Assembly (NCBI GenBank): GCA_017656425.1
Contig: JACDNV010000009.1
Coordinates: 82,975-146,974 of the forward strand
Origin: Candidatus Neomarinimicrobiota bacterium
Lineage (GTDB): Bacteria > Fidelibacterota > UBA2242 > B5-G15
DNA: 64,000 nucleotides
Direction of reading: 5' to 3'
Shown here one piece after another: positions 38,062 through 48,900 of this stretch. The first letter of the stretch is position 1; the number at the start of each line of letters is the position of its first letter. The notes below the pieces were generated by a model that worked only from the letters and a program-made list of their open reading frames with translations, did no database searches and had not been told where the DNA came from. The position numbers and the translations under genes are program-made.

Positions 38062-38592
38062 ATGAGGTTATCCAGGATACACCTTGCAATATTATTGTTT
38101 GAAGTTGTTGTGTTTATATGGATTGCAAGCCTTTCGTTGAGTTTAGTGGCAAAGAAATACAAAGTGTATAGATCGAATAGAGAGAAGTTGCTGAAATACA
38201 ATAGCAGTTCAATTGATTTGAAAGGCCTGGAAGGAGAGATAGATTCGTTGAAGGCTTTCCTGAGAAAAACGAGAAGGATTGTTTCGGAGAAAACAGGTCA
38301 GGGGGCTATATTATCGAGAATACAACTCATTGCTGAGAGATCTAACATAAAATACATAGACCATATAAGACCACTGGGGGAGTATGTGAATGGCGATATG
38401 ATATTGAGTCTTTTCGAGTTAAGTTTCAAAGGTCCGTATGGTTCTGTGATGAAGCTTATCTGTGGACTTGAGAAATCTAGTCCCCCTTTTATTATGCGAG
38501 AGGTGACTTTTACACCTCTTACCTCAAAGCGGCGACATATAATAAAAGCATCAGTAGTGGTAATGTATCCTGAATTGTCAGGGAGCAGGTAA
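38062..38592 (+). CDS. GspM/PilO-like protein
   Basis: A single N-terminal membrane helix (HLAILLFEVVVFIWIASLSL) is followed by a coiled coil and a small periplasmic ferredoxin-like region (LSLFELSFKGPYGSVMKLICGLE), the PilO/GspM layout. ATG 38062 is preferred over GTG 38053 because of the TAGGTG upstream. It fits directly after the GspL/PilN-like gene. Confidence 0.65.
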   Translation: MRLSRIHLAILLFEVVVFIWIASLSLSLVAKKYKVYRSNREKLLKYNSSSIDLKGLEGEIDSLKAFLRKTRRIVSEKTGQGAILSRIQLIAERSNIKYIDHIRPLGEYVNGDMILSLFELSFKGPYGSVMKLICGLEKSSPPFIMREVTFTPLTSKRRHIIKASVVVMYPELSGSR

Positions 38593-38596
38593 ATAA

Positions 38597-39088
38597 ATGA
38601 CAAGGGTAAAGTTGAAAAAGATACACATAGTTTTGTCAATAGGAGTGTTTATAATTTGGTTTTTGGTTGTCAGAAGATTTACTTCCTATTCTGAAAAGTA
38701 CGGTACAGAACCGCGTTTTACTTATGGTAGCAGGTTCGTACCGAAGTTTATTACAGTGGGGTTTACGGAAAGGGAAAATTTCTTCTATGATAGTACTGTC
38801 CGAAATCTTTTTTTACCTGCAGGTGTCGGCTTGGAGGTTAGAAGCGATACTGTCTTGACAGGTGATAAAAGTATTAGTAAGACGCCTGTTGTGGATTTCA
38901 AAGTGAGTGGAATTCTGTATAGTAAAGGAAACCCGCTGGTGATTATTCAGGACGACCTTTATGGCAGAAGCTTTTTTCTTACAGTTGGTGATACGATTAG
39001 GGACTTTAAGTTACTAAAGACTTATCCTGATTCGGTCATTTTTGAGGCTTTTAATGGGGATAGGGTAAAGTTAACGGTAGGCAGGTGA
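38597..39088 (+). CDS. GspC/PilP-like periplasmic linker protein
   Basis: An N-terminal membrane helix (IHIVLSIGVFIIWFLVV) precedes a homology-region-like beta domain (VVDFKVSGILYSKGNPLVIIQDDLYGRSFFLTVGDTI). This fits GspC or PilP, which bridge the inner-membrane assembly to the secretin. It is small, at 163 residues, and the family call rests on fold pattern and position. Confidence 0.6.
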   Translation: MTRVKLKKIHIVLSIGVFIIWFLVVRRFTSYSEKYGTEPRFTYGSRFVPKFITVGFTERENFFYDSTVRNLFLPAGVGLEVRSDTVLTGDKSISKTPVVDFKVSGILYSKGNPLVIIQDDLYGRSFFLTVGDTIRDFKLLKTYPDSVIFEAFNGDRVKLTVGR

Positions 39089-39098
39089 GGTTATTGTA

Positions 39099-39839
39099 GT
39101 GAATGTATTGAATTTTGTTTTTCCAGGGGCTTTAGGGGCTATTTCCGGTAGTTTTTTGGCTACGGTAATTTACAGGTTGCAGCGGGGTATTTCTCTGGTT
39201 GGTAGGTCAAAGTGTCCTTACTGTGGTTGTGTAATACAGTTTTATAGGAATGTGCCAATTCTAAGTTTTTTGTTTCAGAAAGGTAGGTGTGCTTACTGCG
39301 GACATAAGATTTCGCTTTTATACCCTGTGGTTGAGCTAGTAGGTATGATATTATGGATATGGGCATTTGGATGTCTGGATGTGGAAAACGCGATTTTGTT
39401 TGTATGGGTGTCATCTGTATTGATAGTTATAGGATTTATTGATGGAGAGTATCTGAAAATCCCTCTATTTCTGATGTTGCTCGCAGCATGTGGCATTTTT
39501 GTGGCTGTGGTGGTGGGCGCTCTGGAATGGAGGATGGTTCTGGTAGGGGGAGTGTTTGCATTTGTGTTTCTATCCGGTGTAAGGGCTATGTATTACAGAA
39601 TAAGGGGTGTGGAAGGGCTTGGATTTGGGGATATACTTCTGGGAACTTTAATTGGAGGCTGGTTGGGAGTCAGAGGGTTTTTGTTCGTGATTATTGCAAG
39701 TTCGACTATGGGGTTGATGTGGTTTATTCTGGTATCGATAAGATGTGGTTGGGATCGGAACAGGAAGATTCCTTTCGGAACATTTATGTCTGCTATATCC
39801 ATTTTTTACGTTGTAATGAAATTTTATTTTATTAAGTAA
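39099..39839 (+). CDS. prepilin peptidase (GspO/PilD family)
   Basis: This integral-membrane aspartic peptidase cleaves and N-methylates the prepilins encoded upstream. It has GSFLATVIYRL, two zinc-type pairs (CPYC and CAYC) in the first cytoplasmic loop, and the catalytic aspartates in VIGFIDGEYLKIP and GLGFGDILLG. The start is GTG 39099, with GAGG about nine bases upstream. It is the last gene of the operon. Confidence 0.93.
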   Translation: MNVLNFVFPGALGAISGSFLATVIYRLQRGISLVGRSKCPYCGCVIQFYRNVPILSFLFQKGRCAYCGHKISLLYPVVELVGMILWIWAFGCLDVENAILFVWVSSVLIVIGFIDGEYLKIPLFLMLLAACGIFVAVVVGALEWRMVLVGGVFAFVFLSGVRAMYYRIRGVEGLGFGDILLGTLIGGWLGVRGFLFVIIASSTMGLMWFILVSIRCGWDRNRKIPFGTFMSAISIFYVVMKFYFIK

Positions 39840-39990
39840 TAGTCGTAATATTTATATGATAATATATAGTAAAACCTTATATTATTAAATAATTTAGATT
39901 TTAAAATTAAAAATTGATTTTTGTAGTAATTTTGATAAAATAAAATCAAGATGATGGGGGATTTGAATAAAAAAGTTTACTTGGAAAAAA

Positions 39991-40025
39991 GGAAGTAAAT
40001 TCAATTTACTTCCTGCGGCGTTTTT
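39991..40025 (+). terminator. rho-independent terminator after the pilus/secretion operon
   Basis: GGAAGTAAA (39991-39999) and TTTACTTCC (40005-40013) form a nine-pair stem around a five-base loop, followed after TGCGGCG by five T residues. It separates the operon from the Rhs genes. Confidence 0.7.
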
Positions 40026-40084
40026 ATAAGTAAATAAGGAAAAAATTGATTGTAAACCCTTTGTATAGTAAATGGGGGGTAAAA

Positions 40085-43000
40085 ATGAGATTTAATCCTT
40101 TTTTATTGATCAGGGTATGCTTTGTAATTGTTATTGTAATGGTAGAATTTTTGTCTGCTGCTGATCCTTCTCCTTCTGCTTCTGCTGCTCTAGATGTCAA
40201 AACCTTTGTTCTAGATCCAGATTTTAAGGGATTGGCTTCTAATAGCGTGAATTTGTTTACCGGTGATGTCTGCCTTCCTTTGAGGCTGGTGTCTGTTTCT
40301 GGACCTAATGGGCTGGGAGTTGATGTGTCCATAGTGTACAATAGCAATGTTCAGGGTGTTGTTAATACATGGAATCTTGAAGCTCCTACTGGTGTGTTGG
40401 GTCTGGGGTGGACTTTTGATTATAATAAGATTATTGTTGATAACAAAGGTACAGGTACAAGAATGGATGATGAATTTTACCTGGTGATGAATTTTTCAAC
40501 CAGTAGAATGATGAGGAATGGTAAGAATAAAGATGGATCATATAATTTTGTTCTGGAGGAATATAAGTTCTGGAAAATAAGGTATTATCCTGATGATGAG
40601 AGGTGGGAAATTATAGATGAAAATGGAATCAAAACAATTTATGGAGGGACAAGTGAATATCCGTCGTCCATTCAGTATATAGTGAGGTGGGGTAACTGGA
40701 TAGGGAATAGTGCAGTTACGGAGGGACAGGAAAGACAAGCGATTGTGTGGAACATCTCCGCTATGGTGGATATATTCGGGAACAGAATAACTTTTGCATA
40801 CTCAAATGTGGAGAGCCAGGTTGGTGCTGGAGGGTTGGCTAATACAGAGGCTTCCTATCTGAGTTCGATTGATCTTCCTGATGGCAGAAGTATAAGGTTT
40901 GTATATGGAGAAAAATTCCCTGCGGAGTACATGGAGCCACATACGGAGAAAGCTGAACCTGATGCGTATCAGGAAAGGTATGAAAGAAAGTTCTTGGATT
41001 ATATAGAGATCAGAGGTAAAGGTAATAACAGGATTTCCTCGATTGATTTTGTGTATTATGATCATGAGTCATTTTTAAACTATAATACGAATAGGGAAAA
41101 GAGGTTGTTAAAATCTATAGTGAAGAGGGATAAAACCGGTAATAGCTTGCCTTCGATTAGTTTTGAGTATTATCAGAGCGGTACCTTCAAAGGGTTTCTT
41201 AAGTCCGTGACGTTTCCGGAAGGAGGTAGTGTTACTTATTCCTATACAGCTAAAGTGGTAGGATATTCGGATAGGGATTTAACAATTTCTGCTCCAGTAC
41301 AGGCCGAAGGGAGCGTTACTTTTAAGAAACCCAGGGTATGGCTAGGTGATGACTATGTTGTTGTTACGTGGCTGGAATCGAATGCTAATGGAGGCATTTA
41401 CAGAAAGGTTATTATTGAAATTTATCAGTGGGATGGAAGGTGGGTCAAATATTATTTTGGTAAGATATTTTTGAATGAGAATGATAAGACGGAAAAAAAT
41501 TATGAGAAGATTCAGATTGCGACCGAAAGGGACTTTATAGCGGTACTTTATCCTAAAAATCCTCAAAATTATAAACACATTCACTGGATATTACAAACGT
41601 TTCTCCGTAAGAAGCGGTTCGGTTGGGATTGGTATTTTTATAGTTACTTGTTTTACGATGATATCTCGTTTCAAAAATATGATAAAGAAATCCCTATGTT
41701 GATTTCAGGTAATAATTTTATTGCGGTCATAGGGCAAAGATATGGAGAGATCTACAGGTATATGATAAAAGGAGATATTGACTACAATAAAAAATATTTT
41801 GAACGAAGGGATACTGGTGATGATATAGATTACTATGGGGCAGGGACTAATAACTATTTTCTTTTTCATAAACAGAGGTATGATGATGAGTTGTATTTCT
41901 ACTATCTGGATGAGTTATTAAACTGGCACGAAGTGGTCATAAGCTCTCCGGGCTTTGATGCCGGAAATGGAAATTACTGGCATGCAAACAACAACTGCAT
42001 AGTTGGTATGCTTAATGGCACTGGAGAGAGAATTTACTGGTGGGACGAGAATTTTAATATAAAGTCACCTTTTGAAATTCCAGGGATTAATGATAAATCC
42101 GAAGTTTACTTTAATGGTCCCCTGGTGAGTTTAATCGGCTATGGTTACGGTTTGTTTTATAGATATGATGGACAGCGGTGGAGGTCTAAAGATTTTTCGT
42201 GTACTTCTGGTTCGTTTCATTACTGGATGTCGTCGGGCGAGGATTTTGCTCTCAAAAAAGATGGGACGAAAGATCAGAAGCATTACTGGAGAAGATTGGT
42301 TTTTGACCCTAACGATACTTCTTCGCCGTGGAAAGTAACCAATATTTCTCATGAATATCAGTCGCCAGCTGCTGAAGCTGGTATAAATTGTTATTTGTTT
42401 GGTAACACAGTGTACTATAGAAATAATGATGGTAATTTTAGTAGCATTTACACATTGCCCGATTATGATGGTGAGGGGCTATATGGTGTAGACTACACTA
42501 CTGTTAGATTTGGTAGGAGGTTCCTGAAATATGATTATAATGATAATGGCTCTGTGACCACAAGAGTTGTGATTTTCAAAAACGGAGAATTTTACTCTTT
42601 AGGTTCCGCGGACTATGGTGTCAGTAATTGGGAACAGAGCACTTTGCTTACTGGAGAAGATTGTTTTTTAACCAGTCACTATATTGATATCAAAGATACT
42701 GATAAGCTGAGACTATATAAGGTATTGAACTATAAATATAAAGGGAAGCAGGATGATTATCCGTGCAGTTCTATCACGTTGAACACGGGTTATCAATCAG
42801 TTAAGACCTATTTTTCTTATAACTCTTCCACAGCAACTTATGATCCGACAGGCAATGTTGCTCAATACAATGAGGTAACCGTCAGGGTAGGAGATGGATA
42901 TGGTTATACAAAGAAATACTTTATGAATGGTTTACCTTCTGATAAAGTCTCAGAGCCATATCCTTCAGAGGGTACCAACATGGAAGATTACCATCGGTTG

Positions 43001-45847
43001 TTGAAAGGGGTAAACTATTGTACGAAGCTGTACAGCGATAGTGATATTCTGATATCGAAGACCGTTGATTACTGGAATGTTTACGAAAAGGATGGAGGGT
43101 ATTACTCTCGACTTGTTAAAAGAATAACCACGTTAGATGGTGTTAATGTGGTAACCGAATATAAATATAATTTGGATAACTGGCTTGTGAATAAGATAAT
43201 AGAGACAAATTCAGATGGTGCCAGTAAAACGACTGAAATACGGTATGCTTTTGAAATTGGTAGCTATGCTGACATGAAAGATCGTAATATGTTGAGCCAG
43301 GTATTTCAGCAAACTGTGTATGATGGAGCAGATGAGATTTCAAAGGCAAGGTCCTCTACCGTGATTACTTATAAGGATTGGGGAGGTGGTAAATGGGCGT
43401 CATACAGAACGTATTCCTGGTTGGAAGACAGAGGGGAAGGTATGAGCCTTCCAGTTTTTGATTTTATTACTCCTCCCGGGGATAGTGAGTGGAAACTTAT
43501 ATCTGAGATAGCGAAGCGGGATGACCGGGGAAACGTTGTGGAGAGCAAGAATGCGAATGGTATTTATACAACCACGAAGTGGGGGTATAATGGATTTCTG
43601 CCAGTGGCTAATTTTACAAATGCCAGGGATAATGAAACGTTCTATGATGGGTTTGAAAGTGGGAATTTCTCAGGGCAATTCCCCGGGTGGGGATATCATA
43701 GCGTGGGGGCGACAGAGGTAGGGATTTCCTCAGAAGAGTCACATAGTGGTATGTTTTCGTTGAAATTTGATAAGAAGGATAATAAGTGGTCGGGAGTGTA
43801 CATGAACAGTCCGTATATTGATGTTAATGAGGGTGAGAAATGGACAATAGTTGCATGGTATAAGTGTAGACATGGAAGATATGCCTACATTAACTGGTAT
43901 GACCAGACTAATCAAAAGAGTTATTTGAAGACTCAAGAGGGAACAGGCGAATGGGAAATGATAAAGCATACTATTGAAGCGCCTCCTGGTTGCGGGAAAT
44001 TGCGTGTATACTTATACGGTCACAAAGGTTCAGAAAACTCTCCAATTTATTATGACGATGTTATAGTATATCCAGAGCGGTCTCTGTGCACATATTCTGT
44101 TTACAATCCAGAGACCTTCCAGATACTTGCCACGGCAGATGAAAATGGGGTGACGACGTTCTATAAGTATGATTCTTTTGGTAGGTTGAGGGAAGTGTGG
44201 GATGATGATAATCAGCTGTTGAGCAGCCACGAATACTATTTTTCCAAAAGTGGTAATGATGGAGTTTTCAATCAGGATGATCCTAATTTCAGTAGGGAAA
44301 AAAGGGTTTCTGTGAATAGTTTTCATGAGGGTTTCCAGTATATAGGCTCCCCCGAAGGCAATGGGTGGAGTATCTATGATCCTTCGGGGAGTATTGAGAT
44401 TATATATGACGATGTATTGAAATCAAAGGTTATGCATGCTGAGTCGGGCGAGGGTACTGGTTTTGGAGTGAAATATCCATCCGATGGAAGTCTTGATATC
44501 AGGGAGAATCATATATGGTTTAAAGTAAAATCCGTTGAGAATTTTATATTTTACGTCAGAATTAAGACAAAGGATGGAGATTTATATTACACAAGATACG
44601 AGCCAAATGATGGCTCACCTCATGTTTCCGGTAAATATGTATATCACTACCTGGGTAGCAACTTTAGAGATGGTAACTGGCATCTGGTAGATAGAAATTT
44701 AATTGATGATTTTAGTCTGTCCGGTAAGGAGTTTGAAAGCGTTGTAAACTTTTGCATCAGAGGAGGGGATTATTATATAGATGATATTAGATTGACTGAC
44801 AGACCGATAATAACAACTTCGTATACAGATGGAATTGGACGGGTGATTCAGACGCAGGTTGTAGATGGGGATTATGATATTATCAATAAGAAAGAATATA
44901 ATGAGATTGGGAAGGTTTATAAGAAGTATCACCCTAAAAGGTATTATAATGCAGACCATGATTATTATTCATGTACGCCGGTGAAATATGAACTATACAC
45001 TTATTGTAATGATCCACTTGCGAGGGTATACAAAGTTACTCATCCTGATGGTACTTATATACAGTATGAGTATGGGAAGGAGACTGACAATGGGTGTGAG
45101 TATTTTGTTACCACTGTAATTGATGAAAATGGAAAGAAGACAAAAACCTATGTGGACAAGTTTGGGAATACCCGAAAGGAAATCCATGCTCTTGGTACTT
45201 CTGATGAGATTACGGTAACATATACTTACGATATACTGGGGAATCTTCTGGAGATTATTGATCCTAGGGGACTGGTTACATCTATGGTGTATAATACTAT
45301 GGGGCAGTTAATAAGTAAAACAACTCCTGATGCAGGAACAGTTCATTATGTCTACGACTATATGGGAAACCTTGTTTATTCGCAGGATGCTGAGCAGAAT
45401 CTTTGTCACTCCTTTACAGTGTATCGATATGATTCTTTTGGGAGGCTGGTAGAAGTTTCTGTAGAGGATGATTACAATTTTTTGTGGTCTGGAACGAACT
45501 ATCCATTACTTGAGCACATTTCATATTTTGGGACGTATAGCGATGAGGTGACGATTAAGAATTATTATGACAGTAACTATCTGGGTGAGGAGCCTAACTA
45601 TTGTCGTGGGAGGTTGACAAAAACTATTGAGAAAGAGAGCGAGACTACGACTTATTACGCTTATGACAAATATGGGAATATTGTAACAAAGAGGATACAT
45701 ATTCCTGGAATGTCTCAGGACAAGGTGATTCGGCATGTGTATGATTGTATGGGTAGAGAGATTGTAACAGAATATCCTTCGGGTGTAATTTTGATTAATA
45801 CATACAATCACCTGGGTCAGTTGAAGGATATAAAGATGTCGGATTAG
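40085..45847 (+). CDS. Rhs/YD-repeat protein with SpvB-like N-terminus and propeller-like region (TcB-like)
   Basis: A signal peptide (PFLLIRVCFVIVIVMVEFLSA) leads to an N-terminal region (NSVNLFTGDVCLPLRLVSV, GLGVDVSIVYNSN, GLGWTFDYNKI) like that of SpvB/TcB and other Rhs proteins. Residues about 430-870 read as a beta-propeller-like stretch rich in Trp and Tyr. YD repeats begin near 1000. They are interrupted by two jelly-roll-like insertions: about 1185-1335 (YDGFESGNFSGQFPGWGYHS, carbohydrate-binding-module-like) and about 1415-1575. They then continue to the end. The protein stops at GQLKDIKMSD without an Rhs core or tip, so it cannot close a cocoon alone. The start at 40085 has GGGGGG just upstream. 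The next Rhs gene follows 58 bases later. Confidence 0.85.
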   Translation: MRFNPFLLIRVCFVIVIVMVEFLSAADPSPSASAALDVKTFVLDPDFKGLASNSVNLFTGDVCLPLRLVSVSGPNGLGVDVSIVYNSNVQGVVNTWNLEAPTGVLGLGWTFDYNKIIVDNKGTGTRMDDEFYLVMNFSTSRMMRNGKNKDGSYNFVLEEYKFWKIRYYPDDERWEIIDENGIKTIYGGTSEYPSSIQYIVRWGNWIGNSAVTEGQERQAIVWNISAMVDIFGNRITFAYSNVESQVGAGGLANTEASYLSSIDLPDGRSIRFVYGEKFPAEYMEPHTEKAEPDAYQERYERKFLDYIEIRGKGNNRISSIDFVYYDHESFLNYNTNREKRLLKSIVKRDKTGNSLPSISFEYYQSGTFKGFLKSVTFPEGGSVTYSYTAKVVGYSDRDLTISAPVQAEGSVTFKKPRVWLGDDYVVVTWLESNANGGIYRKVIIEIYQWDGRWVKYYFGKIFLNENDKTEKNYEKIQIATERDFIAVLYPKNPQNYKHIHWILQTFLRKKRFGWDWYFYSYLFYDDISFQKYDKEIPMLISGNNFIAVIGQRYGEIYRYMIKGDIDYNKKYFERRDTGDDIDYYGAGTNNYFLFHKQRYDDELYFYYLDELLNWHEVVISSPGFDAGNGNYWHANNNCIVGMLNGTGERIYWWDENFNIKSPFEIPGINDKSEVYFNGPLVSLIGYGYGLFYRYDGQRWRSKDFSCTSGSFHYWMSSGEDFALKKDGTKDQKHYWRRLVFDPNDTSSPWKVTNISHEYQSPAAEAGINCYLFGNTVYYRNNDGNFSSIYTLPDYDGEGLYGVDYTTVRFGRRFLKYDYNDNGSVTTRVVIFKNGEFYSLGSADYGVSNWEQSTLLTGEDCFLTSHYIDIKDTDKLRLYKVLNYKYKGKQDDYPCSSITLNTGYQSVKTYFSYNSSTATYDPTGNVAQYNEVTVRVGDGYGYTKKYFMNGLPSDKVSEPYPSEGTNMEDYHRLLKGVNYCTKLYSDSDILISKTVDYWNVYEKDGGYYSRLVKRITTLDGVNVVTEYKYNLDNWLVNKIIETNSDGASKTTEIRYAFEIGSYADMKDRNMLSQVFQQTVYDGADEISKARSSTVITYKDWGGGKWASYRTYSWLEDRGEGMSLPVFDFITPPGDSEWKLISEIAKRDDRGNVVESKNANGIYTTTKWGYNGFLPVANFTNARDNETFYDGFESGNFSGQFPGWGYHSVGATEVGISSEESHSGMFSLKFDKKDNKWSGVYMNSPYIDVNEGEKWTIVAWYKCRHGRYAYINWYDQTNQKSYLKTQEGTGEWEMIKHTIEAPPGCGKLRVYLYGHKGSENSPIYYDDVIVYPERSLCTYSVYNPETFQILATADENGVTTFYKYDSFGRLREVWDDDNQLLSSHEYYFSKSGNDGVFNQDDPNFSREKRVSVNSFHEGFQYIGSPEGNGWSIYDPSGSIEIIYDDVLKSKVMHAESGEGTGFGVKYPSDGSLDIRENHIWFKVKSVENFIFYVRIKTKDGDLYYTRYEPNDGSPHVSGKYVYHYLGSNFRDGNWHLVDRNLIDDFSLSGKEFESVVNFCIRGGDYYIDDIRLTDRPIITTSYTDGIGRVIQTQVVDGDYDIINKKEYNEIGKVYKKYHPKRYYNADHDYYSCTPVKYELYTYCNDPLARVYKVTHPDGTYIQYEYGKETDNGCEYFVTTVIDENGKKTKTYVDKFGNTRKEIHALGTSDEITVTYTYDILGNLLEIIDPRGLVTSMVYNTMGQLISKTTPDAGTVHYVYDYMGNLVYSQDAEQNLCHSFTVYRYDSFGRLVEVSVEDDYNFLWSGTNYPLLEHISYFGTYSDEVTIKNYYDSNYLGEEPNYCRGRLTKTIEKESETTTYYAYDKYGNIVTKRIHIPGMSQDKVIRHVYDCMGREIVTEYPSGVILINTYNHLGQLKDIKMSD

Positions 45848-45905
45848 AGAGAGTGATAGATAGTAGGTGCATTGTTATTTTTTATTTAGGGCGGAGGAAG
45901 TGAAA

Positions 45906-48900
45906 ATGAGAAGCTTATCTTTAGTGCTCATAATTGCCATTTTTGAGATAATTTCTTTGGGAGCGGGAGAGAGAGGTTTTTTTGAGGGGGACACTTCGAG
46001 TCTATCGACTTTGTCCCGGAGAGCGTCGCGAGTGAAGAGGAGGGAATTGAAGTCTCATAGAACATATTTCAGTAAGAGTTATTTGAATTCTGATGGTACA
46101 GTGACGATAGAGATAAGCAGTGGGTATATACATTACAGGGATGAAAAGGGAGAGTTTCATGAAATAGAGAGGGATTTTCGCAAGGTAGAAGGTAATAAGA
46201 GGGTTTATGGAGTAAAACGGGGATTGTTTCGTGCATATATTTCGGGTGATGTGGGTGATGATTATATTATGAGGTTTGAGACGCGGGATGGTGATAGCTT
46301 TAGGGCGAAGGTATTGTCAATGGGATATATGGATATGAGGAGTCGAAGGTATGTTGAGATAGCGAGATTTAATCCTGACAGTATTTCCGCAGTAGGTAAT
46401 AAGGTTTACTGTTATAATGCATTTCCGGGGATAGATATAGTATATGAGTACATGGATACACGTTTGAAAGAGAGAGTTGTGCTTGGTGAGTCAGCCCGGA
46501 GGGATTTACCATCTCCTGTTGATTTTGGGATACCGTTGCGGCAGGCGTTGCTGGTTATTAAACTGAGGTTTGAGGTTAGTGAAGGTGTTGAAGCTTTTGC
46601 TGGTGGGAAGAAGATTTCGAAAGGTAGGAGGAAGGGTAGGTTAAGGAGAATGGTATTTGATGTTCCTTATGATGGAGAGAACAGGATTTTTTTCTGTGAT
46701 GTTCGGAGTCGTGTCAGGTATTTTCTTGAGAGGGATGTGGCTTTTGAGAGGTCAGACGAGGATAGTGTAGGTGGGATCAGATCATGGTGTTTGATGAGGA
46801 GGCTGGTTTATACGGAAGGTGGTAGAAATTATATTTTGACGGGGGTTCCGTATGAGTGGATAGCGAGCAGGGATAGGGGAGTGATAGAGCTGGATCCTTC
46901 GGTTTCAATACAACCGCCGACGCATGATGTGTGGATAGAGTATGGTAAAAGGAACAATTTCAATAGTTATTCCCAGCTTCGGATAGGGCGTCAGGATGGA
47001 TGGCCGTGGAAGAGGAGTCTTGTAAAGTTTGATTTGAGTGCAATTCCGGAAGATGCCGAGATAACTTCTGCTAAGATTATGCTGTATTTTTACGGGGCAT
47101 ACGGGAGAAATAAGATTTCGAGGTATGTTAAGTGTCATCAGGTGCTCAAACCCTGGGCGGAGGAGTATGCGACGTGGTATAACTATGGTCCCGGACCGAC
47201 ATGGAATACTCCAGGAGTTGGATTTGATAATGTTGATGCTAAGTCACAACCTGAGGATTGTCATTTCTGGTACAAGGACTATGGGTGGAAGGTATATTAT
47301 ATTACGAACCTTGTTCGTAGGTGGGTGAGTGGTGAAGCAGAGAACTATGGAGTGATATTCTGGGCGGTAGATGAGGATGATTATACCAACGGAGATGAGA
47401 AGCGATGTTATTCATCGGAGTATACGGGAGATGTAAACAAGAGGCCGAAGCTTGTGGTTACATGTAGCTCCAGATACATTGCAAAGTATAGTTATAACGT
47501 TTATGGCAGGGTATCTCGTGTAGAGTATGGAAATAGGATGGTGGAGATAAACAGTTATGAAAACAACAGGGGATGGCTTAAGAGGCGTACGTACAGAAGG
47601 TATGAGGAGGGTGAGAAGTATCGTATGGAGGTTACCTCTTTTGATAATGTTGGTAATATTCTTAGTATTAAGGATTCATATGGTAATCATACGTATGAGT
47701 ATGATAATCTATATCGGCTTGTATCATATACAGGGCCTGATGGTAGTGTGAGGGAATATTCATATGATAGAAATGGTAATATAACAAGGATGGGAGATAG
47801 GACTTTTAGTATATCGAGTACGAGTAATAGGATAACGAGTAGTGGCTATAGATATGATGCAAATGGAAATATGACGAGGCATAACGGTCGTCTGGTAGAG
47901 TATAATTGGCGGGGACAGATGGTAAGATACGTTCTTGGTTATAATATTAATTCTTCTTATGATTCTTTTGGTCAGAGGGTAAAGAGGGAGTTTTATATTG
48001 AGTGTGTTTATTACATTACTTCTGGTCAGAACGTTCTTGAGGAGTATAATAAGAAACAGGAGCTGGAGGCATTACACATATATAATGGTATTTCAAGGAT
48101 AGCGACGATAAAGGGAGGGAATATATACTATGTCTGTCAGGATCAGGTGATGAACTCAAGAGCGATTGTTGATGATGTGGGGAGTGTAGTACAGGAGAGG
48201 AGTTATTATCCATATGGAGAGAAGCGTGCGGCGAGTGGTAATATATCGAAATATCAATATAGTGGTAAGGAGGAAGATCCTAACGGGTTATATTATTTCG
48301 GTGCCCGATACTACGATCCATCTATAGGTCGCTGGTTAACATGCGATCCTGCGGGTCAGTTTCATAGTCCATATTCATATTGTGGTAATAATCCACTGGT
48401 TTTTGTGGATCCGGATGGGGAGTGGATACAATTTGTAATTGGGGCTATGATTAATGTAATTTTAAATGCTCCTAATATCGATGATTGGAAGGATTTTCTT
48501 GGCTATGCGGCTATTGGTGCATTTGGTGCAGGTATAGGGATGTTCGGAACTCCTGCGAATTGGACATTAAACACAGCGATTGGTGCCGTGCAGGGTGGTA
48601 TAGTGCAAGGTTTGAATTCCTCATTGACAGCAAGAAGCTGGGATGCTTTTGGTAGTGGTTTTAAATCGGGAGCAATTGCCGGTGGTATTGCTGGTTTTAT
48701 GACCAGTGAGGCAACAATAAATTTTCTACGTGGTGATGGATTTGTGAATAATGAAACGTTGTTTAATAGGTGGAATGATGGCTCCATCGAAGGATACAAG
48801 AGAATAGCAGAGAGGTTTGGGGATGGGGAATTTGTGAGTTCGGATCATCCTATTTGGGATCAGCCCAATATTAGTGATGGAGGTAGAGCGATGACGAATA